64,000 bases of DNA from SMWD01 sp002729875 (GCA_036010905.1 DASCMH010000008.1:1-64000), one strand, 5' to 3'. Numbered from the stretch's first letter, positions 34,429-44,433 are shown. Translations and numbers: made by a program. Notes: generated from the letters alone by a model not told the origin.

Positions 34429-36141
34429 CTAGCGCAAGAAACCCATACTTTCCAGCTTCACAAGAATGCGGTGCGCGGCCAGGTCAGGGCTCAGGTCGGC
34501 CGTATCTATGTAGACCTCAGGATTCTCCGGAGCCTCGTAAGGATCGGAAATACCGGTGAACTCCTTGATGATGCCGGCCCGTGCCTTGGCATACAAACCC
34601 TTGCGATCACGCTGTTCACAAACCTCGACCGAGGTTGCAACATGAATCTCAACAAACCCGCCGAAAGCCTCATTCATCTCGCGCACAGCACGGCGAGTCG
34701 ATGTATACGGCGCAATCGGCGCACAAATCGCAATACCGCCATTCTTGCAAATTTCTGAAGCCACATAGCCGATACGCAGGATGTTCAGGTCGCGATGCTC
34801 TTTAGAAAAACCGAGTTCACTCGACAGCGTCTTGCGCACATGGTCGCCGTCGAGCAAGGTAACCGGTCGATCGCCCGTTTCCAGCAGCTTGACCAGTAAT
34901 GCGTTAGCGATTGTCGATTTGCCGGAACCGGATAAACCGGTAAAGAAAATGGTGGCACCCTGCTTGTGACGTGGTGGATAAGACTTGCGCAACTCCTCGA
35001 CAACCTTCGGATAAGAAAACCATGCCGGGATTTCAAGACCTTGCTGCAGGCGACGACGGAATTCAGTACCGGAAATATTAAGCACGGTCTGATCCTCGGT
35101 GGTCTGATCGATCGGCATGTATTCGGCACGCTCCTCGACGTAAACCATTAACTGAAACGGCACCATTGTGATGCCCAGTTCATCTGCATACTCCTTCATC
35201 AATTCCTGCGCATCGTACGGACCATAAAACGGTTCGTCATTCGAATCATTGCCCGGACCGGCATGATCACGACCCACGATAAAGTGCGTGCAACCATAGT
35301 TCTTGCGAATCAGCGCATGCCACAGCGCCTCCCGCGGGCCACCCATGCGCATCGCAAGATTCAGCAGGCTCAGGCCAGTCGTCTGCTCGGGGTATTGCTC
35401 GAGCAGGTGCTCATAACAACGCACGCGGGTGTAGTGATCGATATCGCCAGGCTTGGTCATGCCGACAACCGGCTGAATCAACAGGTTTGCTTCATGTTCC
35501 TTCGCGGCGAGAAAGGTCAGTTCCTGATGTGCACGGTGCATCGGATTACGGGTCTGGAACGCGACGACCTTGCGCCAGCCGAGTTTCTTGAAACGGGCCC
35601 GCATCTCGGCCGGCGTATCACGCAGCGCCTTGAAATCGTAGTGCATCGGAGCTTCGACACCTTTGAGTTTGCCGCCGATGTAAACCGGGTGGGCAATATT
35701 CATCAAATAGTTCACGGCCGGGTGCTTAACGTCTTCGCTGCCAAACACGAGTTTTGCTTCACGCACCTTGTCCGGTGTCCAGTTATCGCTGACTTCGAGC
35801 GTGGCGATTAATACACCTTCCTTGTCGCGCAACGCAATTGTCTCACCCTGCTCGAGCGAACCGGCAAACTCTGCGGTCACATCAAGCGTGATCGGCATCG
35901 GCCACAGAATGCCGTCCGGCAAGTGCATATCCTTAACCACAGCGTCGTATTCAGCCTCGGTCAGGAACCCGTCGAGCGGTGAAAATGCACCGTTAAGCAG
36001 TAATTCAATATCGCAAACCTGCCGATCGGTCAGGTCCCAGGACTTGTAATCACGACCGCGCTGTTTTTCCTGTTCAGCTTCGGTCTCGTTCAAATACAGA
36101 TCTTTTAATATGCCGCCGTGCGGCTCTTTGAAGGCACCCAT
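34429..36141 (-). CDS. Bifunctional sulfate adenylyltransferase / APS kinase
   Basis: 570 residues. Residues 1-385 form a homomeric ATP sulfurylase: WDLTDRQVCDIELLLNGAFS, VAFQTRNPMHRAHQEL with the H-x-x-H, and IVGRDHAGPGND. Residues 390-570 form an APS kinase with Walker A TGLSGSGKSTIAN, then DGDHVRKTLS, FSKEHRDLNI and APIAPY; the P-loop is intact, unlike the inactive fungal regulatory domain. Together they would turn sulfate and ATP into PAPS. Most gammaproteobacteria use CysD/CysN(C) instead. Comparable Sat-CysC fusions are known from Aquifex and Thiobacillus. It is monocistronic between ssb and miaB; no cysH, cysN or apr genes are nearby. Confidence 0.94.
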   Translation of the reverse strand: MGAFKEPHGGILKDLYLNETEAEQEKQRGRDYKSWDLTDRQVCDIELLLNGAFSPLDGFLTEAEYDAVVKDMHLPDGILWPMPITLDVTAEFAGSLEQGETIALRDKEGVLIATLEVSDNWTPDKVREAKLVFGSEDVKHPAVNYLMNIAHPVYIGGKLKGVEAPMHYDFKALRDTPAEMRARFKKLGWRKVVAFQTRNPMHRAHQELTFLAAKEHEANLLIQPVVGMTKPGDIDHYTRVRCYEHLLEQYPEQTTGLSLLNLAMRMGGPREALWHALIRKNYGCTHFIVGRDHAGPGNDSNDEPFYGPYDAQELMKEYADELGITMVPFQLMVYVEERAEYMPIDQTTEDQTVLNISGTEFRRRLQQGLEIPAWFSYPKVVEELRKSYPPRHKQGATIFFTGLSGSGKSTIANALLVKLLETGDRPVTLLDGDHVRKTLSSELGFSKEHRDLNILRIGYVASEICKNGGIAICAPIAPYTSTRRAVREMNEAFGGFVEIHVATSVEVCEQRDRKGLYAKARAGIIKEFTGISDPYEAPENPEVYIDTADLSPDLAAHRILVKLESMGFLR

Positions 36142-36192
36142 TTCTCTTTTCCAATTTTTCCTTGAATATGTTTGTGGTATTTCATGACAAAA

Positions 36193-36218
36193 CCGGCGTA
36201 CCGTAAACGGTACGCCGG
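36193..36218 (-). terminator. Terminator after ssb
   Basis: A perfect 11-base stem CCGGCGTACCG / CGGTACGCCGG with a 4-base loop. On the minus strand it is followed by TTTT, so it ends the ssb transcript before sat-cysC. Confidence 0.82.
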
Positions 36219-36253
36219 AATATCTTGCATAAATTTATAACGTTGTGTTTGTC

Positions 36254-36703
36254 TCAGAACGGAATATCGTCATCGATTACCGGTTCTGACAGCGGTGCGG
36301 CTGCGGCCGGTTTTGACGCGCCACCCTGGTAACCACCCTGGCCAGAAGCATCCATGCCGGCGCCGCCACGGCCACCGAGCATCTGCATATCGCGAACCTT
36401 GATCTCGGTCGTGTAACGGTCATTACCTTCCTTGTCCTGCCATTTGCGCGTTTGCAGTTCGCCCTCGACATAAATCTGCGAACCTTTTTTCAGGTATTCG
36501 CCGGCGATCTCCGCCAGACGGTTGAAGAACACCAGCCGGTGCCATTCGGTCTTCTCGACCTGCTCACCCGTTTGCTTGTCCTTCCATGCGGCTGTTGTCG
36601 CGAGACTGCAATTCACCACGGCACTACCGCTGGGCATATAACGGGTATCCGGATCCTGTCCGAGATTACCAACCAAAATGACTTTGTTTACGCCGCGCGC
36701 CAT
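36254..36703 (-). CDS. ssb: Single-stranded DNA-binding protein
   Basis: 149 residues. An OB fold opens with GVNKVILVGNLGQDPDTRYM and runs to about 110 (WHRLVFFNRLAEIAGEYLKKG). A glycine-rich linker and the conserved acidic tip PVIDDDIPF follow, the tip that recruits SSB partners. Divergent from uvrA, as in E. coli. Confidence 0.97.
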   Translation of the reverse strand: MARGVNKVILVGNLGQDPDTRYMPSGSAVVNCSLATTAAWKDKQTGEQVEKTEWHRLVFFNRLAEIAGEYLKKGSQIYVEGELQTRKWQDKEGNDRYTTEIKVRDMQMLGGRGGAGMDASGQGGYQGGASKPAAAAPLSEPVIDDDIPF

Positions 36704-36886
36704 CTCAAACCCCTATAACTTATTGATTTAATAAACCATTCCTTAAATTCCCTCTGCCGCCATTCGGCGAGGGGAGCATATTGTATGCCCACAAACGGAA
36801 AAAGACACCATCGAATCTTGCATAAGTTAATAAATTTAAGTCATGGCTGGCCCGGAGGTGTAAAAGCCCATTTTTAGCACCCCTTT

Positions 36887-36915
36887 TTGGTTGCAGTTCT
36901 GAAAAGACGTATAGT
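36887..36915 (+). promoter_or_regulatory. Promoter of uvrA
   Basis: TTGGTT at 36887-36892 and TATAGT at 36910-36915 with a 17-base spacer. No LexA-type CTG-N10-CAG palindrome is visible at or near it. Confidence 0.55.
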
Positions 36916-36968
36916 TAACGGTTCGCCCCATAACCGAGCAGTTTGACCGGCCATAACGACCCAGGATC

Positions 36969-39821
36969 ATGAAGACCATAAGTATTCGCGGCGCCCGAAC
37001 TCATAATCTCGGCAACATCGATCTGGATTTGCCGCGTGATCAATTGATTGTTATCACCGGTTTGTCCGGTTCAGGCAAGTCATCACTGGCTTTTGACACG
37101 ATTTATGCAGAAGGGCAACGACGCTATGTCGAATCGCTGTCGGCCTATGCCCGCCAGTTCCTGTCAATGATGGAAAAACCGGATATCGACCATATCGAAG
37201 GCCTGTCGCCGGCGATTTCGATTGAACAGAAATCAACCTCACACAACCCGCGTTCGACGGTCGGCACTGTCACCGAAATCTATGACTACCTGCGATTGCT
37301 GTTTGCCCGCACCGGCCGGCCGCGTTGCCCCGATCACGGCGAGGACCTTGCCGCACAGACGATCAGCCAGATGGTCGACCGGGTCATGGCATTCGAGCCC
37401 GGTACACGACTGATGATGCTGGCACCCATTGTTCAGGATCGTAAAGGTGAACACTTACAGCTACTAACCGACCTGCAATCACAAGGCTTCGTGCGGGCGC
37501 GGATCGATGGCGAAGTATACGAACTGGATGACCCGCCTAAGCTCGACCTGCGTCGCAAACACACCATCGAGGTCGTCGTTGACCGTTTCAAGATCCACGC
37601 AGATCTCGCATTGCGACTTGCCGAATCATTCGAGACCACCCTGAAACTTGCCGATGGACTGGCCAAAATTGCCCCGATAAAGGGCCAGGGTGAAGAATTA
37701 CTGTTTTCCGACCGCTTCGCCTGCCCGATCTGCAGCTACAGCATTTCCGAGCTGGAACCACGGCTGTTCTCTTTTAACAATCCGCTCGGTGCATGCCCGA
37801 GCTGCGATGGTCTTGGCGTTCGCCAGTTCTTCGATGCCGAACGGGTCGTCAAGCATCCGCAACTCAGCCTGGCCGGTGGCGCAATCCGTGGCTGGAACCG
37901 GCGCAATGCATATTACTTCCAGTTGATCCAGTGCCTGGCCGGCCACTACAGTTTTGACGTCGAGACACCTTTTGAGGAACTCGATGAAACCACCCGCAAC
38001 ATGCTGCTAACCGGCAGCGGCGATGAAAAAATTGATTTTCATTACCGCAGCCCACGCGGTGCACAGGTCAAACGGACACATCGTTTCGAGGGCATTCTGC
38101 CGAACCTGGAACGGCGTTACCGGGAAACCGACTCGACAATGGTGCGCGAGGAACTCGCGAAATATCTAAGCATCCAGACGTGCCCGGACTGTCATGGCAC
38201 CCGACTGAACACGGCCGCGCGTAACGTCTTTATCAGTGATCGTTCGATCCCGGAAATCACCTCGATGTCGATCAGCCAGGCACTTGCATTTTTTGACGGC
38301 CTGAAACTGACCGGCTGGCGCGGCGAGGTGGCGGCAAAGATTTTCAAGGAGATTCATGACCGGCTAAAATTTCTTGGCGATGTCGGCCTCGAATACTTAA
38401 GCCTGGATCGCAGCGCGGAAACATTGTCAGGCGGTGAAGCACAGCGCATCCGACTGGCCAGCCAGATCGGTTCGGGCCTGGTCGGTGTCATGTATATCCT
38501 TGATGAACCCTCCATCGGCCTGCACCAGCGCGATAACCGACGCCTGCTGAACACACTGATACACCTGCGCGATCTCGGCAATACCGTGATTGTTGTGGAG
38601 CACGATGCCGAAGCAATCCTGTCTGCCGATCATGTTGTGGATCTCGGCCCCGGCGCCGGCATTCACGGCGGCACAATCATCGCCCAGGGAACCCCGGCGG
38701 ACATACTGCACAATCCGGCATCACTGACCGGGCAATACCTGTCGGGCAACACAAAAATTGAAATGCCACAGACTCGTTGCCAGATCGATCCGCAACTGAT
38801 ATTGACCATCAAGGGTGCGCGCGGCAACAACCTGCGCAGTATTGATGTCGACATACCGTTGCGCGTCATGACCTGTGTAACCGGCGTATCCGGTTCGGGC
38901 AAGTCGACGCTGATCAACGACACCTTGTATAAAGCTGCCGCCGAATCAATTAATAAAAGCAGCCATGATCCCGCGCCGCACGGCAAACTCATCGGCCTCG
39001 AACACATCGACCGCATTATTGAGATCAGCCAGAAACCGATCGGCCGAACCCCGCGTTCCAACCCGGCGACTTATTCAGGTCTGTTTACCGCCGTCCGTGA
39101 CCTGTTTGCCGGCACCCAGGAAGCGCGTTCACGCGGCTTGAAACCCGGTCGTTTCAGCTTCAACGTCAAGGGCGGCCGCTGCGAATCATGTCAGGGTGAT
39201 GGTCTTATCCGAGTCGAGATGCATTTCCTGCCGGACGTGTATGTGCCTTGTGACGTCTGTAAAGGACAGCGGTATAACCGCGAAACCCTCGAAATCAAGT
39301 ACAAGGGAAAGAATATTCATGAGGTGCTCGACATGACCGTCGAGGACGCCCATGTGTTTTTCAAGAATGTACCGGTTATTGCACGCAAACTTCAAACGTT
39401 GCTCGATGTCGGATTGTCCTATATAAAACTGGGGCAGAACGCGACGACCCTGTCAGGTGGCGAAGCACAGCGGGTTAAACTTGCCAAGGAACTGTCCAAG
39501 CGGGCAACCGGCAACACCTTATATATACTCGACGAACCAACCACCGGCCTGCACTTTCATGATATCGCTCATCTGCTTGAAGTGCTGCAACGACTGCGTG
39601 ATCAGGGCAACACCATCGTTATCATTGAGCACAATCTCGATGTCATCAAAACAGCGGACTGGATTATCGATCTTGGACCGGAAGGTGGTGATGGTGGCGG
39701 CCTGCTCGTCGCCGAGGGAACACCGGAAACAGTCGCCGCAATTTCGCATTCATTCACCGGTCAGTACCTGGCACCTGTACTGGAAAAGGATAATAAAAAC
39801 CGAATCCGACAAACCGGATGA
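36969..39821 (+). CDS. uvrA: Excinuclease ABC subunit A
   Basis: 950 residues, the usual size. It has two ABC ATPase halves: Walker A GLSGSGKSSLAFDTIY near residue 30 and GVSGSGKSTLINDTLY near 640, with signature motifs LSGGEAQRIRLA and LSGGEAQRVKLA. The zinc fingers CPICSYSISELEPR/CPSCDGLG and CESCQGDGLIRVEMHF/CDVCKGQR are intact. UvrA finds bulky DNA lesions and loads UvrB. CAGGA precedes the ATG. Confidence 0.98.
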   Translation: MKTISIRGARTHNLGNIDLDLPRDQLIVITGLSGSGKSSLAFDTIYAEGQRRYVESLSAYARQFLSMMEKPDIDHIEGLSPAISIEQKSTSHNPRSTVGTVTEIYDYLRLLFARTGRPRCPDHGEDLAAQTISQMVDRVMAFEPGTRLMMLAPIVQDRKGEHLQLLTDLQSQGFVRARIDGEVYELDDPPKLDLRRKHTIEVVVDRFKIHADLALRLAESFETTLKLADGLAKIAPIKGQGEELLFSDRFACPICSYSISELEPRLFSFNNPLGACPSCDGLGVRQFFDAERVVKHPQLSLAGGAIRGWNRRNAYYFQLIQCLAGHYSFDVETPFEELDETTRNMLLTGSGDEKIDFHYRSPRGAQVKRTHRFEGILPNLERRYRETDSTMVREELAKYLSIQTCPDCHGTRLNTAARNVFISDRSIPEITSMSISQALAFFDGLKLTGWRGEVAAKIFKEIHDRLKFLGDVGLEYLSLDRSAETLSGGEAQRIRLASQIGSGLVGVMYILDEPSIGLHQRDNRRLLNTLIHLRDLGNTVIVVEHDAEAILSADHVVDLGPGAGIHGGTIIAQGTPADILHNPASLTGQYLSGNTKIEMPQTRCQIDPQLILTIKGARGNNLRSIDVDIPLRVMTCVTGVSGSGKSTLINDTLYKAAAESINKSSHDPAPHGKLIGLEHIDRIIEISQKPIGRTPRSNPATYSGLFTAVRDLFAGTQEARSRGLKPGRFSFNVKGGRCESCQGDGLIRVEMHFLPDVYVPCDVCKGQRYNRETLEIKYKGKNIHEVLDMTVEDAHVFFKNVPVIARKLQTLLDVGLSYIKLGQNATTLSGGEAQRVKLAKELSKRATGNTLYILDEPTTGLHFHDIAHLLEVLQRLRDQGNTIVIIEHNLDVIKTADWIIDLGPEGGDGGGLLVAEGTPETVAAISHSFTGQYLAPVLEKDNKNRIRQTG

Positions 39822-39858
39822 TTTCGGCACAATATCCTGTGCACTACGTTCGTCTGCG

Positions 39859-40881
39859 CTAACCTAATGGGCGAATACCGACAGCAGTTCGAACCTCGGC
39901 AATGAACGGCGCGGCAATTTCTCTGGCTCGGACAGCGCCTTTTTGAAGTACGCTCTCAATATACCCCGGATCTGCAAGCAACCGATTGTACTCTTCGCGC
40001 GCGCCAGACAAGTGCTCATTAAGGTACTCAAATAATTCCTGCTTGAGTTGACCCCAACCGATGCCATCGGCAAAACGCTGCCTCATGATTTCAATGTCTG
40101 TCTCACCCGCGAAGGCCTGGTAGATCTCAAATAATGCACACCCTTTTGTTTCCTTGGGTTCACCAGGCTCCAGTGAATTAGTTTTAATTTTCATAATTAA
40201 TTTACGAAACTTTTTCTCGGTCACAAACAGAGGAATGGTGTTGTTATAACTCTTACTCATCTTGCGCCCATCGAGACCGGACAACACAGCTGTGTTGTCA
40301 TCAATAATCGCTTCGGGCAGAACAAACAGTTCCTTGAAGTTATGATTGAAGCGCTGCGCAATATCCCGCGCCATCTCAACGTGTTGTTTCTGATCTTTAC
40401 CGACCGGAACCCGGTGCGCATTGAATAACAGAATATCAGCAGCCATTAGCACCGGATAACAAAATAGCGCCATCGTGATGCCCTTGTCTGGCTCCCGCGA
40501 ACCACTTTCCTCGTTAACTGCGACCGCAGCCTTGTAGGCATGTGCGCGGTTCATCAGGCCCTTTGCCGTGACCGAGTTCAGGATCCACATCAATTCCGGT
40601 ATCTCGGGAATATCCGACTGCCGGTAGAAAATAGCCCGATCAGTATCCAGCCCCAAAGCAAGCCAGGTTGCCGCAATTTCCCGGCTCGACTGATGAACAG
40701 ACTCGGGAGTCTGGTTCTTGACAAGCGCATGATAGTCGGCGAGAAAATAGAATGCATTGGTATCATCGTTATGGCTTGCAGCAATTGCTGGTCGTATGGC
40801 GCCAACATAATTACCAAGGTGAGGGGTGCCCGTCGTGGTCACGCCGGTCAATACAGTATTCCTGGGGGTTTCGGTGTTCAT
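39859..40881 (-). CDS. trpS: Tryptophanyl-tRNA synthetase
   Basis: 340 residues. Class I motifs are TGTPHLGNYVGAI (HIGH variant) near residue 20 and GRKMSKSYNN near 205. FLADYHALV and FYRQSDIPEIPELMWIL match the family. It converges with uvrA (37-base gap) and is divergent from pepQ (22 bases), so both start from a very short shared region. Confidence 0.97.
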   Translation of the reverse strand: MNTETPRNTVLTGVTTTGTPHLGNYVGAIRPAIAASHNDDTNAFYFLADYHALVKNQTPESVHQSSREIAATWLALGLDTDRAIFYRQSDIPEIPELMWILNSVTAKGLMNRAHAYKAAVAVNEESGSREPDKGITMALFCYPVLMAADILLFNAHRVPVGKDQKQHVEMARDIAQRFNHNFKELFVLPEAIIDDNTAVLSGLDGRKMSKSYNNTIPLFVTEKKFRKLIMKIKTNSLEPGEPKETKGCALFEIYQAFAGETDIEIMRQRFADGIGWGQLKQELFEYLNEHLSGAREEYNRLLADPGYIESVLQKGAVRAREIAAPFIAEVRTAVGIRPLG

Positions 40882-40903
40882 GGGTAAATTATAGAGTAGT
40901 CGA

Positions 40904-42235
40904 ATGGCAACAACAGCTAATCAGACCCTCACGGCCTTGTATCCGGCACATCTGGATACCGTTAAGGCACATTATGATGAAGCGCTGGCTGCCGCAGGAT
41001 ACGATTCCATTGCTATCGGCGCCGGCTCCAATATCTTCTTGTTTCTGGACGATCAGAGCTATCCGTTTAAGCCCAACCCGCATATTCTGCAATGGCTACC
41101 ACTACTGCAACATCCTGAGTCGGTATTGCTGTATCGACCCGGCAGGAAACCCCGGCTGCTCATCTACCAACCCGACAACTATTGGTACGCACCACCCGAA
41201 CTGCCGGACGAACCGTGGGCACAGCATTTCGACATCATGACAGTACCGCTGTTAAATGACATCGATCAGGCGCTTATTCAGCTAGATGGCTGTGTAGCGT
41301 ACCTGGGCGATACGGCGCAATGGCGTCATGATCCACCGCTTGCCGACCGGAACCCGGAAAAACTACTAAAACATCTGCATTATTACCGTCCATTTCGCAG
41401 CGGATATGAAATTGAATGTATTCGCCAGGCAACGGCCCTCGCCGTACCGGCACACCGGGCTGCCGAACAGGCATTTCGAGCCGGGGCCGCAGAATACGAC
41501 ATCCTGCTCACGTTTCTTGCCTCGAGCCAACATACCGAAAACGAACTGCCGTATCCGGCAATCATCGCAAAAAACACGCATGGTGCCGTGCTGCATTATC
41601 AGCACTACGAGCGTGAACCAGGCGACAGCAATAGTCTGCTCATCGACGCAGGCTGCAGTTGCAATGGCTATGCCAGCGACATCACCCGTACCTACAGTTA
41701 TGCTCCGGGCGATTTTCAGGATCTCATTGACGGCCTCGACGATATCCAGCGCCAACTCGTCAGCCGGATTGCCCCGAATATAAGCTTTGTGGATTTGCAT
41801 GCCTGGGCACACGAGGCCATTGGCTCGCTGCTGCAGGCCACGGGTATCATCACCAGCGCAATCACTGACCCGGTCGAAGCCGGCATCACGGCGGCTTTCT
41901 TCCCGCATGGTCTTGGTCACTACCTGGGGTTACAGGTTCACGAAGTCGGCAGTTCATATGCCGACACAACCGGCACCGAGATTGAACGCTCGGCACGCCA
42001 CCCGGCACTGCGATTAAACCGGACACTGGAAACAGGTCAGATTCTGACCATCGAGCCGGGGATCTACTTTATCGACTCATTGCTGGACGATTTGCGCACC
42101 AAGCCGGCCGGCAAAGCCATCGACTGGGCAAAAGTGGCTGATTTGAAAAAATTCGGCGGCATCCGAATAGAAGACAACGTCCTGATTACCGACCACGGAC
42201 AGGAAAATCTGACCCGGCCGGTTTTTGCATTGTAA
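40904..42235 (+). CDS. pepQ: Xaa-Pro dipeptidase
   Basis: 443 residues, M24 pita-bread fold. The five metal ligands are seen in LLIDAGCSCNGYASDITRTY (D, D), FFPHGLGHYLGLQVHE (H), IEPGIYFID (E) and GGIRIEDNVLI (E). The length and the N-terminal half match bacterial PepQ, which cuts X-Pro dipeptides and also phosphotriesters. Confidence 0.94.
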   Translation: MATTANQTLTALYPAHLDTVKAHYDEALAAAGYDSIAIGAGSNIFLFLDDQSYPFKPNPHILQWLPLLQHPESVLLYRPGRKPRLLIYQPDNYWYAPPELPDEPWAQHFDIMTVPLLNDIDQALIQLDGCVAYLGDTAQWRHDPPLADRNPEKLLKHLHYYRPFRSGYEIECIRQATALAVPAHRAAEQAFRAGAAEYDILLTFLASSQHTENELPYPAIIAKNTHGAVLHYQHYEREPGDSNSLLIDAGCSCNGYASDITRTYSYAPGDFQDLIDGLDDIQRQLVSRIAPNISFVDLHAWAHEAIGSLLQATGIITSAITDPVEAGITAAFFPHGLGHYLGLQVHEVGSSYADTTGTEIERSARHPALRLNRTLETGQILTIEPGIYFIDSLLDDLRTKPAGKAIDWAKVADLKKFGGIRIEDNVLITDHGQENLTRPVFAL

Positions 42236-42346
42236 ATGCCACCCATACCTCACCAGAACTTATCTCGCGGCTGACCAGAAAACTTGAGCAACCTGCGGCG
42301 GAACATTCGATCGATCAGAACCGACTGAATATCAGTACTCTGCGCT

Positions 42347-43246
42347 TTAGTATGCTGCCAAAAATTGCAGTACATCCTGTTTCAACACCGGGGTCTGCTT
42401 ATGGCGCATATTAAAAAAACCGTGCTGTGCTTGCGGGTAGATCTTGCGCTCTACCGGAATGCCCCGGCTCTCAAGTTCCCGCGCATAGCAATCTGACGAA
42501 TCACATAGAAAATCAATATCACCACCGCCAAGAAAACAGGGTGGATGGCTCTTCCAGTCCAAATCCATTGGTGTAATTGCATTCTCCTGCGCAATTGGAC
42601 CAGGCTGCAAAACATCTGCTCCGCCATAACTTTGCAGAAACAGCCTGACAACCGGCTTGATCTGTTCAGGATCATCGCCAATCAAAGTTTCTCGTTCCAG
42701 CAAGCCATAAATCGATACGATTGAAGCGGGACGCAGCAAGTCATCCGGTAAATAATTGCCCCCCACACAGGGCAGCAATTCCGGATTACTGTAGAGTACG
42801 CCGTACATCACAGCAAGATTTGCACCGGCCGAATCGCCCATCATATGTACACGGCTGATCTCCGGATGGCGTTGTTTAATCCATGCCACAGCCTTTAAGA
42901 TCGACTGCAGCAACAACGGGTGAGGATGCTCTGGCGCCAACGGATACCCCAGGTTGAATACCGTGTAACCGGAATCACACAGAAACTGAAGATCTTCCGG
43001 GTAATAGCGTTTATTACCGGATATCCAGCCACCGCCATGCATATAGAGAACGGCCTCCTGTGGCTTCAGAGTTGGATCATCGGGCAGCAGGTGATCAAGC
43101 CGTTCCTTGCGGTTTACCCCGTAATAAAATTCGCTCTTCTTAACCGGGATATGTCTTTTACGAAAAGACAACGCAGTAAATGCGGTTGCAGATACCCCAC
43201 GCACGAGCTTTATACCTATTAACTGCCGCGTTGATAACGACTGCAA
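42347..43246 (-). CDS. Alpha/beta hydrolase, hormone-sensitive-lipase type
   Basis: 299 residues. The oxyanion motif HGGGW is in LYMHGGGWISGNKRYYPED, the nucleophile is in MMGDSAGANLAVMYG, and the acid and histidine are expected in GGGDIDFLCDSSD and QAQHGFFNM. These are the hallmarks of HSL-type esterases such as acetyl-ester hydrolases. The first 40 residues include a basic, weakly hydrophobic segment. Substrate unknown. It converges with pepQ and starts a long minus-strand accessory run. Confidence 0.85.
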   Translation of the reverse strand: MQSLSTRQLIGIKLVRGVSATAFTALSFRKRHIPVKKSEFYYGVNRKERLDHLLPDDPTLKPQEAVLYMHGGGWISGNKRYYPEDLQFLCDSGYTVFNLGYPLAPEHPHPLLLQSILKAVAWIKQRHPEISRVHMMGDSAGANLAVMYGVLYSNPELLPCVGGNYLPDDLLRPASIVSIYGLLERETLIGDDPEQIKPVVRLFLQSYGGADVLQPGPIAQENAITPMDLDWKSHPPCFLGGGDIDFLCDSSDCYARELESRGIPVERKIYPQAQHGFFNMRHKQTPVLKQDVLQFLAAY

Positions 43247-43283
43247 AGCTTACCGACCTTATTTAGTACCGAACCAGCCTTCG

Positions 43284-43769
43284 TCAATCTCTGAAACGGC
43301 CAAGGTAAATATTTGCCAGTAGAATGAGACTGCCCAACAACATTCCACCCACACCAATAGCAGTGCACAACTTCGTGAAAATATGTTCATGAGCCACGCT
43401 GCGACCGAGAGAAGGTGCCAGAATAAACATGCACAGCCATGCAAGAGGATAAAAACTGCCGAGACCTATCAGTATCGATGAAATTTTCTTCATCCGAGAC
43501 CGTAAATCAGAGAACATGACCAGAATAATTAACCCCAGGCAAAAAGCTGCAATCCCACCTGCATGAAAGTGGGTCCGCTGAGCATATCTCCAGATCTTGT
43601 CCTGACTCTTTTCGTCATGAACCTCAGGATAAGCTGCTATACCTTCTGCAACATAATCCTTATAAGCACCTTCATTTGCCCCAAATGAAATGCCGAGAGC
43701 AATGTTAAAAAACAGTCCAAGCAAGACAATAGCAAGACCAACTTTAATATTAGAAAGCTCAGATGACAT
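43284..43769 (-). CDS. Four-helix membrane protein, function unknown
   Basis: 161 residues from ATG 43769; an upstream in-frame start at 43835 adds a basic leader. Four predicted transmembrane helices are separated by a periplasm-sized loop with GANEGAYKDYVAEGI. Two histidine-containing motifs lie at helix edges: RTHFHAGGIA and SVAHEHIFT. These could bind metal or haem, but no family was recognised. The region is AT-rich. Confidence 0.7.
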   Translation of the reverse strand: MSSELSNIKVGLAIVLLGLFFNIALGISFGANEGAYKDYVAEGIAAYPEVHDEKSQDKIWRYAQRTHFHAGGIAAFCLGLIILVMFSDLRSRMKKISSILIGLGSFYPLAWLCMFILAPSLGRSVAHEHIFTKLCTAIGVGGMLLGSLILLANIYLGRFRD

Positions 43770-43963
43770 CAGTAACACTCCCATTCTACGAAAATTATTT
43801 CTGATCAAACGCCATAGCAGGCACCAAAACCACAAGCTGCGCCTGAATAAATAAAATTTTTCTATTAACAGTTGTAACTCTACAAATTCTGAGGCGACAA
43901 AACATTCAAAAAATAAAACCTTAATTGACAGACCTGCAGACTACAGATAATTACCTTCTGCCA

Positions 43964-44356
43964 TCAGGTTGATTTAGTTTCCCTGCTAAGATGTTGCAAT
44001 TTATGCGCATGCTCTTCCCAGTTTTTTCCATCGAATTGATTGACAATAATATTGTCCGGCATGGGATCCAGGCAGCGAACATTAACATCATAACCGTCCG
44101 GATTTGACCTTGGAATATAAAATGCCTTTATGCCGCATATTTGACAGAAATAGTGCTGCGCTACCCCGGTATTAAAGGTGTAGGTCACAAGGGAATCCTG
44201 CCCGCGCACCAGCCTGAATGATGATTTTGGCACGATAAGATGAATATAGCCGCTCATTTGGCAAATTGAGCAATTACACTCCTGGCATACAAGCTTCTCA
44301 GCGGCCTCGATTTCAAAACCAACCGCTTTGCAGTGACAATGCCCCGAGTAAAACAT
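43964..44356 (-). CDS. GFA/CENP-V family zinc protein
   Basis: 130 residues. The cysteine pattern of the glutathione-dependent formaldehyde-activating (GFA) fold is complete: GHCHCKAVGFEI, CQECNCSICQMSG and HYFCQICGIKAFY, seven or more zinc-ligand cysteines. The later block NPDGYDVNVRCLD is typical. Members bind zinc; few have a proven reaction, so a formaldehyde role should not be assumed. Confidence 0.88.
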   Translation of the reverse strand: MFYSGHCHCKAVGFEIEAAEKLVCQECNCSICQMSGYIHLIVPKSSFRLVRGQDSLVTYTFNTGVAQHYFCQICGIKAFYIPRSNPDGYDVNVRCLDPMPDNIIVNQFDGKNWEEHAHKLQHLSRETKST

Positions 44357-44433
44357 ATATGAGATACCCCTGAATCCCGACCCGCACTGAACTTGACAAT
44401 GGCACCGCAGTTTCGATCACCGGCAAGAATATT

